Below, piece after piece: positions 33,222 to 41,562 of a DNA stretch of 64,000 nt. Each line of letters starts with the position of its first letter. Position 1 is the first letter of the stretch. The translations under genes were made by a program, and so were the position numbers. The notes under the pieces are model-generated. The model worked only from the letters and a program-made list of their open reading frames with translations, searched no databases and was not told the DNA's origin. This DNA is from Xanthomonas sp. CFBP 8443 (lineage in GTDB: Bacteria > Pseudomonadota > Gammaproteobacteria > Xanthomonadales > Xanthomonadaceae), in NCBI RefSeq assembly GCF_025666195.1, contig NZ_CP102592.1, forward strand, positions 1,674,001 through 1,738,000. The letters are read 5' to 3'.

Positions 33222-33311
33222 GAATTCGGGATTAGGGATTCGCAAAAGCGGGCCGCGTGCGGCGATCGGGTTTATGCTTTTGCGAATCCCTAATCCCGAA
33301 TCCCGAATCCC
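33212..33311. repeat. composite heptamer-array element, copy 3 (CYTH-frnE)
   Basis: A 100-base unit. The left array (33212-33242) contains the CYTH stop codon. The core carries AAAAGCGGGCCG and TTTATGCTTTTG. The right array (33283-33311) ends six bases before the frnE-like ATG. Confidence 0.8.
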
Positions 33312-33316
33312 CGCTC

Positions 33317-33994
33317 ATGCGCATCGACATCTGGTCCGACGTGGTCTGCCCCTGGTGCTGGATCGGCAAGCGCCGGCTGCAGCAGGGCATCGCGGCGCTC
33401 GGCGCGGACGCGCCGGCGCTGGAGATCCATTGGCATCCGTATCTGCTCGATCCCGATGCCGGCACCGAGCCGGTGCCGCTGCGCAAGGCCTATGAAGCCA
33501 AGTTCGGGGGCGCCGCGCGCACCGAGCAGATCCTGGCGCAGACCCAGGCCACCGCGCGCGCCGAGGGTCTGCCGTTCGATTTCGACCGCGGCCAGGTGCG
33601 GGTGACCACGCTGCCCGCACACCGGCTGCTGTGGCTGGCCGCGCGCGAGGGCGATGCCGAGGCGGTGGCCGAGGCGCTGTTCCATGCGCATTTCGCCGAG
33701 GGGCGCAATCTGGCCGAGACAGACACGCTGATCGAGGCCGGCGCCGCCGGCGGGCTGCCCGCGGCGCGCGTGCAGGCGCTGCTGGACGGCGACGAGGGCC
33801 TGGCCGAGATCCAGGCGCAGTTGCAGCAGGCGCAGGCGATGGGCATTCGCGCGGTGCCGACCTACGTCATCGACGGCCGCCACGCGATCCAGGGCGCGCA
33901 GCCGCCGGAAGCGTTCGCCGACGCCCTGCGCGGCCTGCTGCCGCCGGCGTCCGCCGCGGACCGGGACTGCGGCCCCGACGGCTGCGCGGTGTAG
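33317..33994 (+). CDS. DsbA-family oxidoreductase, FrnE-like
   Basis: A 225-residue thioredoxin-fold protein without a signal peptide, so cytoplasmic. The redox motif is CPWC near the N-terminus (SDVVCPWCWIGKRR). The helical insertion and the cis-Pro region AVPTYVID are as in FrnE and 2-hydroxychromene-2-carboxylate isomerase relatives. FrnE-type proteins are cytoplasmic disulfide oxidoreductases linked to oxidative-stress tolerance. A second Cys pair (CGPDGC) lies at the extreme C-terminus. The ATG lies just after a heptamer array. Confidence 0.87.
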   Translation: MRIDIWSDVVCPWCWIGKRRLQQGIAALGADAPALEIHWHPYLLDPDAGTEPVPLRKAYEAKFGGAARTEQILAQTQATARAEGLPFDFDRGQVRVTTLPAHRLLWLAAREGDAEAVAEALFHAHFAEGRNLAETDTLIEAGAAGGLPAARVQALLDGDEGLAEIQAQLQQAQAMGIRAVPTYVIDGRHAIQGAQPPEAFADALRGLLPPASAADRDCGPDGCAV

Positions 33995-34088
33995 GCCTGC
34001 TGCGCTGCGGCGACCTGCGGCGCATAGCGCACCGCCAGGCCTGGGCCGCGGCACGCCGGCGCCTCGACCTGTCGCCGACGCCGGCATC

Positions 34089-34097
34089 TGCGACAAT
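34089..34097 (+). promoter_or_regulatory. extended -10 promoter element of nagZ
   Basis: TGCGACAAT preceded by CATC, 45 bases before the nagZ ATG. It is identical to the element before rlmD. Confidence 0.5.
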
Positions 34098-34142
34098 GCC
34101 CGCCCAGGCGCACCGAACCGCGCTGGCAGGAGAATCCCCCGC

Positions 34143-35150
34143 ATGCTCGCGATCGGCGTCGCCGGTACCGAACTCACCGCGCAGGAACGCGACTGGCTGC
34201 AGCACGACGCGGTGGCCGGCGTGGTCCTGTTCAAGCGCAATTTCGCCTCGCGCGCGCAGGTCGCCGAGCTGGCGGCGGCGATCCGTGCCGCGGCGGCGCG
34301 GCCGCAGCTGATCTGCGTGGACCAGGAAGGCGGCCGCGTGCAGCGCTTCCGCGACGGCTACAGCGCGCTGCCGCCGCTGCACGGCTTCGGCGCCTTGTAT
34401 GCGCGCGACCGCGAGGCGGCGCTGGCGCTGGCCGAGCAGCACGCCTGGCTGATGGCCAGCGAGGTGCGCGCCAGCGGCGTGGACCTGAGTTTCGCCCCGG
34501 TGGTGGACCTGGCGCGCGGCAACCGCGCGATCGGCGACCGCGCCTTCAGCGACGATCCGCAGGTGGTGGCCGCGTTCACCGCCGCCTACGTGCGCGGCAT
34601 GCACAGCGTCGGCATGGCTGCCACGCTCAAGCACTTCCCCGGCCATGGCACGGTGCTGGAAGACACCCACGTCGACAGCGCCGAGGATCCGCGCCCGCTC
34701 GAGCTGCTGCGCCAGGAAGACCTGGTCCCGTTCGCCGCCGGCATCGCCGCCGGCGCCGATGCGGTGATGATGGCGCACGTGGTGTATCCGCAGGTGGCGC
34801 CGGAACCGGCCGGCTACTCGCCGCGCTGGATCCAGCAGATCCTGCGCCAGGAACTGGGTTTCCGCGGCGTGGTGTTCTCCGACGACATCGGCATGGCCGC
34901 CTCGTTCGCCGCCGGCGGCGTCGCCGCGCGCGTGTCCGCGCACCTGGACGCCGGCTGCGACGTGGTCCTGGTCTGCCATCCCGAACTGGTGGAGGAGTCG
35001 CTGCAGGCCGTGCGCGACCGCCCGCTCAATACCGCCGCGCTGCTCGGCCTGATCGGCCGCGGCGCCCTCGGCTGGGACGGCCTGCTCGCCGATGCCCGCT
35101 ACGGCCACACCCAATCCCACCTGCTCGCAACCTTCGGAAAAACCGCCTGA
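34143..35150 (+). CDS. nagZ: beta-N-acetylhexosaminidase NagZ
   Basis: A 335-residue GH3 enzyme of cell-wall recycling that removes N-acetylglucosamine from anhydromuropeptides in the cytoplasm. Family landmarks are CVDQEGGRVQRF, KHFPGHG (the flexible His loop), DTHVDSAEDPRPLE, and the nucleophile Asp in FSDDIGM. No signal peptide. AGGAGAA lies about 8 bases before the ATG. The stop overlaps the hpt ATG by one base, so the two form an operon; NagZ can release products linked to nucleotide-sugar recycling, but the link with purine salvage is not explained by sequence. Confidence 0.95.
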   Translation: MLAIGVAGTELTAQERDWLQHDAVAGVVLFKRNFASRAQVAELAAAIRAAAARPQLICVDQEGGRVQRFRDGYSALPPLHGFGALYARDREAALALAEQHAWLMASEVRASGVDLSFAPVVDLARGNRAIGDRAFSDDPQVVAAFTAAYVRGMHSVGMAATLKHFPGHGTVLEDTHVDSAEDPRPLELLRQEDLVPFAAGIAAGADAVMMAHVVYPQVAPEPAGYSPRWIQQILRQELGFRGVVFSDDIGMAASFAAGGVAARVSAHLDAGCDVVLVCHPELVEESLQAVRDRPLNTAALLGLIGRGALGWDGLLADARYGHTQSHLLATFGKTA

Positions 35151-35704
35151 TGTCCACTCTCACCATCGCCCAGGCCCTGGCCCAGGCCGACTTGCTGGTC
35201 GATCGTCCGCAACTCGACCAGGCCATCGCGCGCATGGCCGACGCCATCGCCGCCGACTACCGCGGCGAGATCCCGGTCTATCTGACCATCATGCACGGCG
35301 CGCTGCCGTTCGCCGGGCAGCTGGCGCTGGAACTGGGCGCGCGCGGCCAGGACCTGCAGCTGGATTACCTGCACGCCACCCGCTACCGCGGCGAGACCGT
35401 CGGTGGCGAGCTGGTGTGGAAGCACCGCCCGGCCACCGCGCTGTACGGGCGCCGCGTGCTGCTGCTCGACGACATCCTCGACGAAGGCCTGACCCTGCTG
35501 GCGGTGCGCCAGTGGTGCCTGGAGCAGGGCGCCACCGACGTGCGCATCGCGGCGCTGACGGTCAAGCGCCACGATCGCTGCGTGGATGGCGTCAGCGCCG
35601 ACTACGTGGGCGTGGACGTGCCGGACCGCTACGTGTTCGGCTTCGGCATGGACGTCAACGAAGCGCTGCGCAACCTGCCGGCGATCTACGCGATGAAGGA
35701 ATAG
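35150..35704 (+). CDS. hpt: hypoxanthine-guanine phosphoribosyltransferase
   Basis: A 184-residue purine-salvage enzyme. The PRPP-binding signature is LLLDDILDEGLTL. The substrate loop region (LTIMHGALPFAGQL) and the C-terminal base-binding part (DRYVFGFGMDVNEALRNLPAIY) are present. It is coupled to nagZ by start/stop overlap (ATGT following the TGA frame) and followed by a methylthioinosine phosphorylase whose product, hypoxanthine, is a substrate of this enzyme. That makes the nagZ-hpt-mtnP order meaningful for purine salvage. Confidence 0.93.
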   Translation: MSTLTIAQALAQADLLVDRPQLDQAIARMADAIAADYRGEIPVYLTIMHGALPFAGQLALELGARGQDLQLDYLHATRYRGETVGGELVWKHRPATALYGRRVLLLDDILDEGLTLLAVRQWCLEQGATDVRIAALTVKRHDRCVDGVSADYVGVDVPDRYVFGFGMDVNEALRNLPAIYAMKE

Positions 35705-35786
35705 CGCGCGCCGCAGGGCGCCGCTTCCTTCATGCGCGCCGGCCGTCGCGGCTGGCGCGCGCGTACGTTTCGATTCGAGGATCCGC

Positions 35787-36533
35787 ATGGACAACATCGC
35801 ACTGGCCGTGATCGGCGGCACCGGCGTCTACAAGCTCGCACAACTGGACGACGTGGAGACTCGCGAGGTCGACACGCGCTACGGCAGTCCGTCCGGCCCG
35901 GTGCGCATCGGCACGCTGCTCGGCCACCGGGTCGCGTTCCTGGCCCGCCACGGCGAAGGCCATTCGCTGCCACCGCACAAGATCAACTACCGCGCAAACC
36001 TTGCGGCGCTGCAGCAAATCGGCGCCACCCGGGTGCTCGCGCTCAACACCGTCGGCGGCATCGGCGAGCGCTTCGGGCCGCGCGTGCTGGCCTGCCCGGA
36101 CCAGCTGATCGACTACACCTGGGGCCGCATCTCCACGCTCAGCGAGGAGTCGGGCAGCGAGGTGCTGCACGTGGATTTCGGCCACCCGTATTCGCCGATG
36201 CTGCGCAGCAAGGTCCTGGCCGCCGCGCGCGTGACCGGCGCCGACGTGGTCGACGGCGGCTGCTACGGCGCCACCCAGGGGCCGCGGCTGGAAACGATTG
36301 CAGAGATCGCGCGGCTGCGCCGCGACGGCTGCGACCTGGTCGGCATGACCGGCATGCCGGAAGCGGGCCTGGCGCGCGAACTGGGCCTGGAATACGTGTG
36401 CCTGGCGATCGTGGCCAACTGGGCCGCCGGCTGCGGCGACGCGCAGGAGATCACCCTGGCCGAGGTGCTGGCGAACGTGGAGGCGGCGTCGGCGGGGCTG
36501 CCGGAGCTGATCGGCGAACTGGCGCGCGGGTGA
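35787..36533 (+). CDS. S-methyl-5'-thioinosine phosphorylase (MTAP/PNP family)
   Basis: A 248-residue purine nucleoside phosphorylase family 2 member. Motifs are [50 protein letters not shown], and the base-binding [16 protein letters not shown] Pseudomonas enzyme with this motif set is a methylthioinosine phosphorylase, and the preceding hypoxanthine phosphoribosyltransferase would salvage the hypoxanthine formed. A methylthioadenosine activity cannot be excluded from sequence. It follows hpt by 82 bases and is probably cotranscribed. Confidence 0.88.
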   Translation: MDNIALAVIGGTGVYKLAQLDDVETREVDTRYGSPSGPVRIGTLLGHRVAFLARHGEGHSLPPHKINYRANLAALQQIGATRVLALNTVGGIGERFGPRVLACPDQLIDYTWGRISTLSEESGSEVLHVDFGHPYSPMLRSKVLAAARVTGADVVDGGCYGATQGPRLETIAEIARLRRDGCDLVGMTGMPEAGLARELGLEYVCLAIVANWAAGCGDAQEITLAEVLANVEAASAGLPELIGELARG

Positions 36534-36562
36534 TTGTCTTCGCTGCCCAAGCTTTGCATACT
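36534..36562 (+). promoter_or_regulatory. candidate sigma-70 promoter of the cold-shock gene
   Basis: TTGTCT (36534-36539), 17 bases, then CATACT (36557-36562). Each hexamer matches four of six consensus positions with ideal spacing. It would leave a leader of about 55 bases before the cold-shock ATG. Confidence 0.5.
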
Positions 36563-36622
36563 CCGCCGGTGCGGGATGCCGCACAACCACCACCCATTCA
36601 TTGCACAAGGTCTCGCATCACC

Positions 36623-36829
36623 ATGCCGAACGGTACCGTCAAGTGGTTCAACGACGCCAAGGGATTTGGCTTTATTTCGCCGGAAGACGGCAGCGCCGAT
36701 GTATTCGCGCACTTCTCCGCGATCAATTCCAAGGGCTTCCGCAGCCTGCAGGAAGGACAGCGTGTCAGCTACGACCTGACCCAGGGTCCGAAGGGCGCGC
36801 AGGCCTCCAATATTACGCCTGTCGAGTAA
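36623..36829 (+). CDS. cold-shock protein, CspA family
   Basis: A 68-residue single-stranded nucleic-acid-binding protein. The RNP motifs are intact: KGFGFI (RNP1) and DVFAHF (RNP2), in the standard five-strand OB fold beginning [18 protein letters not shown]. It probably melts RNA secondary structure as an RNA chaperone. A candidate promoter lies upstream, and an excellent terminator follows 27 bases after the stop, so it is likely monocistronic. Whether cold induces it cannot be told from sequence. Confidence 0.95.
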   Translation: MPNGTVKWFNDAKGFGFISPEDGSADVFAHFSAINSKGFRSLQEGQRVSYDLTQGPKGAQASNITPVE

Positions 36830-36856
36830 ATTTCCTGCTCGGCTGAGCTGTTTTTG

Positions 36857-36880
36857 AGCCCCGCTTCGGCGGGGTTTTTT
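36857..36880 (+). terminator. intrinsic terminator of the cold-shock gene
   Basis: CCCCGC-TTCG-GCGGGG followed by six T residues is a textbook Rho-independent terminator. Confidence 0.92.
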
Positions 36881-36925
36881 ATGGACGCGATGCCGCTGCG
36901 GCATCGCCCGCGATCAGTGGATGCG

Positions 36926-38203
36926 ATGAAGCAACGGATGCAGATCGGCATCGTCGGCTACGGCACGGCGGGCCAGGCCCTGGCGCTGCTGCTGGCGCGC
37001 GACGGCCACCAGGTGCAGGTGTTCGAACGCGCGCCGCAGCCGGGTCCGGTCGGCGCCGGTTTCCTGCTGCAGCCGACCGGGCTGCAGGTGCTGTGGCGGA
37101 TCGGCCTGCTCGAGCAGGCGCTGGCGCATGGCGCGCCGGTGCGGCGCCTGTACGGCGAAACGCCGTGCGGCCGCGTGGTGATGGACATGCGGTACCGCGA
37201 CCTGGATACGCGCCTGTTCGGCCTGGGCATGCAGCGCGGCGCGTTGTTCTCGCTGCTGGCGCAGGCCTGGGACGGCTACGCCGAACTGCAGCGCGACACG
37301 CACATCGTCGCCATCGACGATGGCCTGCGCCGGCTGCAGGACCAGCACGGGCGCTGGCATGGGCCGTTCGACCTGGTCATCGCCAGCGACGGTTCGGCCT
37401 CGGCGCTGCGCGCGCAGGTTCAGGGCACGCGTCTGGACCGGCTCTATCCGTGGGGCGCGCTGTGGTGCCTGCTGCCACGCGGCGACTGGGCCTTCGCCGA
37501 CGAACTGCGGCAGCGCTATGTGGCCGCGCGCAAGATGATCGGGCTGCTGCCGGTCGGTACCCGCCCGGGCGATCCCGAGCCGCGCATGAGTTTCTTCTGG
37601 AGCCTGCCCACCGCCGATTTCGACGCGTGGCAGACGCGCGGCATGGAGGCGTGGCTGGACGAGGTCGCGCAGCTGTGGCCGCAGGCGCGCGAGCGCCTGG
37701 CGCAGGTGTGCGCGCCGGCGCAACTGGCGCGGGCCAGCTATCGCGACGCGGTGCAGCAGCGCTGGTATCGCGGCCGCCTGGTGCTGGCCGGCGACGCGGC
37801 GCATTCGATGAGTCCGCAACTGGGGCAGGGCGTCAACATGGCGCTGATGGATGCGTGGGTGTTGAGCGAAGCCTTGCGCGAAGCGCCGGACCTGGACGCG
37901 GCGCTGGCGCGCTACCAGGCGCAGCGCCATGCGCACGTGGCGGTGTACCAGTTCTGGAGCCGCTGGCTGACCCCGCTGTTCCAGTCCGAGCGCGACCTGG
38001 TGGCGCGCGTGCGCGACGTCGGCATGCTGCCGGCCGGGCGCATGCCCGGCGGCCGCGGGCACATGTTGCGCGTGCTCAGCGGCACCCAGCATGGCTGGTT
38101 CGGCAAGCTGGCGCTGGAGCCAGGATTTCTGCAGGCGCTGGCGGAGACAGCAGCAGTGTCACCGATTGCGGCGGGGCCGGCGCACGGCGAACAGGTGCGG
38201 TGA
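36926..38203 (+). CDS. FAD-dependent aromatic-ring-type monooxygenase
   Basis: A 425-residue flavoprotein of the class A (PHBH-like) monooxygenase family. The N-terminal dinucleotide-binding motif is GIVGYGTAGQALALLLARDG. The DG motif region is DLVIASDGSASALR, and the FAD ribityl motif is LAGDAAHSMSPQLGQGVNMALMDA, which is well conserved. Substrate is not predictable. The ATG at 36926 begins the flavin fold; earlier starts at 36854 only read through the terminator of the cold-shock gene. No pathway partners are nearby. Confidence 0.88.
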   Translation: MKQRMQIGIVGYGTAGQALALLLARDGHQVQVFERAPQPGPVGAGFLLQPTGLQVLWRIGLLEQALAHGAPVRRLYGETPCGRVVMDMRYRDLDTRLFGLGMQRGALFSLLAQAWDGYAELQRDTHIVAIDDGLRRLQDQHGRWHGPFDLVIASDGSASALRAQVQGTRLDRLYPWGALWCLLPRGDWAFADELRQRYVAARKMIGLLPVGTRPGDPEPRMSFFWSLPTADFDAWQTRGMEAWLDEVAQLWPQARERLAQVCAPAQLARASYRDAVQQRWYRGRLVLAGDAAHSMSPQLGQGVNMALMDAWVLSEALREAPDLDAALARYQAQRHAHVAVYQFWSRWLTPLFQSERDLVARVRDVGMLPAGRMPGGRGHMLRVLSGTQHGWFGKLALEPGFLQALAETAAVSPIAAGPAHGEQVR

Positions 38204-38285
38204 GCCAGCGTGTTCGTGCAGGTGGCGACCGACGTCGTTTCTGCGATCGGCAGGCCTGTTGCGATGCCGCGGCGCCGTCGCTTCC

Positions 38286-38349
38286 CTGTGGGAGGGACTT
38301 CAGTCCCGACGCGTTATCGATAAACGTCGGGACTGAAGTCCTCCCACAG
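38286..38349. repeat. REP dimer hairpin between convergent genes
   Basis: Left arm from 38286 and right arm ending at 38349 pair over about 25 bases with one inserted base. Both arms are GTGG-type REP units with a GGGAC-TTCA-GTCCC inner hairpin. It lies between the convergent monooxygenase and pdeM genes. Confidence 0.82.
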
Positions 38350-38378
38350 CGGGCGATCTGAGTCTCCAGGGCCGCGCG

Positions 38379-39029
38379 TTATTCCATCGCCGCCGGCAAC
38401 GCCAGCGCCGCGCCTTCGACGCAGGCGACCAGGCGTTCGCCCGCATCCAGCACCGGCGCCACGCCGGCGGTGAAGTGCGAGAACGCCGGCAGCACCGTCA
38501 TCCGTTCGCGCAGCCAGAACGCCGGCCAGCGCGGGCGCAGCCCCGGCAGCTTCGCCAGCGGATGCAGGTGCCCGCACAGCACGTGTAGCTGCGCGTGCGG
38601 CACCGGATCGTGGCGCAGCGCGAACGGGCCGTCCTCCACCTGTTCGCCGAGCAGCGCGATGTCCAGCCCCGCGCCGGCCAGCGCGCGGTCGTGGTTGCCG
38701 GCGATCGCGGCCACGCGCAGCTGCGGATGCGCATCGCGCCAGGCGTGCCAATCCCGTTGCCAGGCGGCCGCGGGCGCGGCGCCGTGCAGTACGTCGCCGA
38801 GGATCCATAGTTCCTGCGCGGCCTGCGCCTGCACCAGCGCGGCGAGGCGTTGCAGGTCCAGCGCGGTGCCGCCGCTGGGCAGGCCGATGCCGGCGCGGCG
38901 GAACACGTCGGCCTTGCCCAGGTGCAGGTCGGCGATCAGCAGCCGCCGGCGCGCCGGCCAGTACAGCGCGCGTTCGCCGAGCAGCGCCATCCGCTCGCCG
39001 GCCAGGGTCCAGGCCAGCTCAGCGCGCAT
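38379..39029 (-). CDS. pdeM: ligase-associated DNA endonuclease PdeM (metallophosphoesterase)
   Basis: A 216-residue calcineurin-like metallophosphoesterase. Metal-binding blocks are LLIADLHLGKADVFR, LWILGDVLHG, AAIAGNHDRAL, and LCGHLHPLA, in the usual order for the fold. It is the last gene of a four-gene operon with an Lhr-type helicase, an ATP-dependent ligase and a metallo-beta-lactamase exonuclease; the orthologous Pseudomonas putida protein is a manganese-dependent DNA nuclease. Its start overlaps the helicase stop by 11 bases, showing coupling. No signal peptide. Confidence 0.9.
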   Translation of the reverse strand: MRAELAWTLAGERMALLGERALYWPARRRLLIADLHLGKADVFRRAGIGLPSGGTALDLQRLAALVQAQAAQELWILGDVLHGAAPAAAWQRDWHAWRDAHPQLRVAAIAGNHDRALAGAGLDIALLGEQVEDGPFALRHDPVPHAQLHVLCGHLHPLAKLPGLRPRWPAFWLRERMTVLPAFSHFTAGVAPVLDAGERLVACVEGAALALPAAME

Positions 39030-41562
39030 GGCGTCGTTCCAGCTGCGCGGCGGCGCGCATCACCCGCGCCTTCCAGTCCTCGGTGCTGAGCTGCCCGCGG
39101 ATGCTCTCGGCCCACAGCGGGAACGACAGCGGGGTCAGGCTGCGCGGCGTGCGCAGGGCCAGTTCGCGCGCGGCGCAGTCGTGCAGCGTGGCGGCGAGCC
39201 GGGTCAGCTCCATCTCGCCCTGCAGCACTTCGCGCTCGGCCTGCGCCAGCAACAGGTGTTCGGGATCGAAGCGGCTCAGCACGTCGTACAGCAACCCGCT
39301 GGAGGCCTGCAGCTGGCGCAGGCTGCGTGGCGTGCCGCCGGGCAGGCTGGGCGGCAGCAGGCCGGACACGCGCGCGATCTCGCGGAACTGGCGCCGCGCC
39401 AGTTCACCCAGGTTGAGGCTCTCGCGCAGGTCCTCGAACAGATGCTCGGGGCTGAGCAAGGCGCGCAGCAGGTCTTCATCGATCGCCACTTCCTGCGCCG
39501 GCGACAGCACCAACCCATAGTCGTTGGCGGCGAAGCTGAAGGTGTTGCGTTGATGCCGGCCCCAGCGCAGCGCCAGCAGCGCGGCCAGGCCTTCGTGCAC
39601 CTGGCGCCCGGCGAACGGATACACGAACACGTGACGGCCGTCGCGGGCGCGCACGCTTTCCACCAGCAGCCGCTGCGGCGACGGCAGCGCCGACAACGCG
39701 CGCTGCAGGCCGAGCAACGGCGCCAACGCGCGCAGTTCCTCCTCACCGCGCGGCTCGGCGAAGACCGCTTCCACTTCGTGCGCCAGCGCCGAGGACAGCG
39801 GCATGCGCCCGCCCATCCATTTCGGCACGCTGCCGTCGCCGCCCTTGGCCAGGCGCACGTAGGCGGTCATGTCTTCCAGCCGCACCAGCTCCAGCAGGCG
39901 GCCGGCGAACTGGAAACGGTCGCCGCGGCGCAGGCGACCGACGAACTGCTCCTCCACCGCGCCGAGCCGGCCGCCGCGCAGGAAGCGCACCGCGACGCTG
40001 CCGTCGCTGGTGATGGTGCCGATCGACAGGCGGTGGCGCAGCGCGATGCGGCGGTCGTGCACGCGGTACACGCCGTCGTCGTCACGCACCACCTTGCGGT
40101 AGTCCGGGTACTGCGCCAGCGCGCGGCCGCCCTGCACGACGAAGTCCAGCACCGCGTTCCAGGTGGGCGCATCGAGCGCGGCGAACGCGGCGGTGCCGCG
40201 GACTTCGTCGAACAGTGCATCGGCGCGGAAGCCGCCGCCCAGCGCGCAGCTCACGCAATGCTGCGCCAGCACGTCCAGCGACAGCCGCGGGGAGGGACGC
40301 GATTCGATGCGGCCGTGGGCGATGGCGCGGCGCGCGGCGGCGTACTCGACCAGCTCCAGCGCGTGCGTGGGCACGCACAGCACGTGGCCGGCCTCGCCGG
40401 GGCGATGCTTGGCGCGGCCGGCGCGCTGCAGCAGCCGCGCCACGCCTTTCGGGCTGCCGATCTGCAGCACCTGGTCGACCGCCGGGAAGTCCACGCCCAG
40501 GTCCAGGCTGGAAGTGGCGACCACGCAGCGCAGGCTGCCGTCGCGCAGGCCCTGCTCGGCGGCGCTGCGCAGCGCCGGGTCCAGCGAGCCGTGGTGCAGG
40601 GCCAGCGTGTGCGTGTCCTCCGGCCACACCGAGTCCAGCGCCTGGTGCCACAGTTCTGCCTGCGCGCGGGTGTTGGTGAACAGCAGGCTGGTGCGCACCG
40701 CGAACAGTTTTTCCAGCACCCGCGACAACTGCGCCAGGCCCAGATGGCCGGCCCACGGGAAGCGCTCGCCGCTGGCCGGGGCCAGCGTTTCCAGGGTCAG
40801 CGTGCGCGGCTTGACCCCGGCCACGATCGGCGCATCCGGCACGTGCGGCAGCAGCACGTCGCGCGCTTCGTCCAGGTTGCCGAGCGTGGCCGACAGGCCC
40901 CAGGTGCGCAGCGCCGGCGCCCAGGCGCGCAGCCGCGCCAGGCACAGCTGCAGCAGCACGCCGCGCTTGTTGCCGAGCAGTTCGTGCCATTCGTCGACGA
41001 TCACGCAGCGCAGCGTGGCCAGCTGCGGCGCGGTGTCCGGATAGGACAGCAGCAGCGCCAGCGATTCGGGCGTGGTCACCAGCACGTCGAGCTTGCCGCT
41101 GCGCGCCAGGCGCTTGTCGCGCGCGCTGGCGTCGCCGGTGCGCAGGCCGATCTGCCAGTCCAGGCCCAGCTCCTGCGCCGGCTCGCGTAACGCGCGCAAG
41201 GTGTCGGCGGCGAGCGCGCGCAGCGGGGTGATCCACAGCACTTTCAGGTCGCGCTGCGCTTGGCGGCGCGTCCGGGTGGCCGCTGTCGACCTGCTTGAGC
41301 TGACAGCGCTCTTGCCGCGACGCGGCGCCTTGCGCGCTGCCGCCTGCCGCGCGGCCTGTTCGCGCAGGCCTTCCAGCAGCGGACCGCCGAACGCGGCCAG
41401 GGTCTTGCCGCTGCCGGTGGGCGTATGCAGCAGGCCCGAGCCGCCATCCAGATAGTGCCGCCAGAGTTCGCGCTGGAACGGCAGCGGTTGCCAGCCCTGT
41501 GCGGCGAACCACGCGTACAGCGGCGCATCGGCCGGGCGCTTGCGCGCCTGCGGCGGCGTCAT
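39019..41562 (-). CDS. ligase-associated DEXH-box DNA helicase (Lhr-Core type)
   Basis: An 847-residue superfamily 2 helicase. Motifs in order are Q-like PFQRELWRHY, Walker A HTPTGSGKT (near 47-55), motif Ia ITPLRALA, motif II VDEWHE (a DEXH variant), motif III SATLGN, and motifs V/VI ATSSLDLGVDF and QRAGRAKHRPGE. A long C-terminal Lhr-type domain (winged helix and beta-barrel) follows. It unwinds DNA in the repair cluster encoded here. The ATG at 41562 overlaps the ligase stop codon (ATGA). A basic, Ser/Arg/Thr-rich segment at about 82-98 (after GKSAV) looks like an insertion between motifs I and Ia. The ORF continues upstream but there it reads the ligase gene in the wrong frame. Confidence 0.9.
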   Translation of the reverse strand: MTPPQARKRPADAPLYAWFAAQGWQPLPFQRELWRHYLDGGSGLLHTPTGSGKTLAAFGGPLLEGLREQAARQAAARKAPRRGKSAVSSSRSTAATRTRRQAQRDLKVLWITPLRALAADTLRALREPAQELGLDWQIGLRTGDASARDKRLARSGKLDVLVTTPESLALLLSYPDTAPQLATLRCVIVDEWHELLGNKRGVLLQLCLARLRAWAPALRTWGLSATLGNLDEARDVLLPHVPDAPIVAGVKPRTLTLETLAPASGERFPWAGHLGLAQLSRVLEKLFAVRTSLLFTNTRAQAELWHQALDSVWPEDTHTLALHHGSLDPALRSAAEQGLRDGSLRCVVATSSLDLGVDFPAVDQVLQIGSPKGVARLLQRAGRAKHRPGEAGHVLCVPTHALELVEYAAARRAIAHGRIESRPSPRLSLDVLAQHCVSCALGGGFRADALFDEVRGTAAFAALDAPTWNAVLDFVVQGGRALAQYPDYRKVVRDDDGVYRVHDRRIALRHRLSIGTITSDGSVAVRFLRGGRLGAVEEQFVGRLRRGDRFQFAGRLLELVRLEDMTAYVRLAKGGDGSVPKWMGGRMPLSSALAHEVEAVFAEPRGEEELRALAPLLGLQRALSALPSPQRLLVESVRARDGRHVFVYPFAGRQVHEGLAALLALRWGRHQRNTFSFAANDYGLVLSPAQEVAIDEDLLRALLSPEHLFEDLRESLNLGELARRQFREIARVSGLLPPSLPGGTPRSLRQLQASSGLLYDVLSRFDPEHLLLAQAEREVLQGEMELTRLAATLHDCAARELALRTPRSLTPLSFPLWAESIRGQLSTEDWKARVMRAAAQLERRHAR

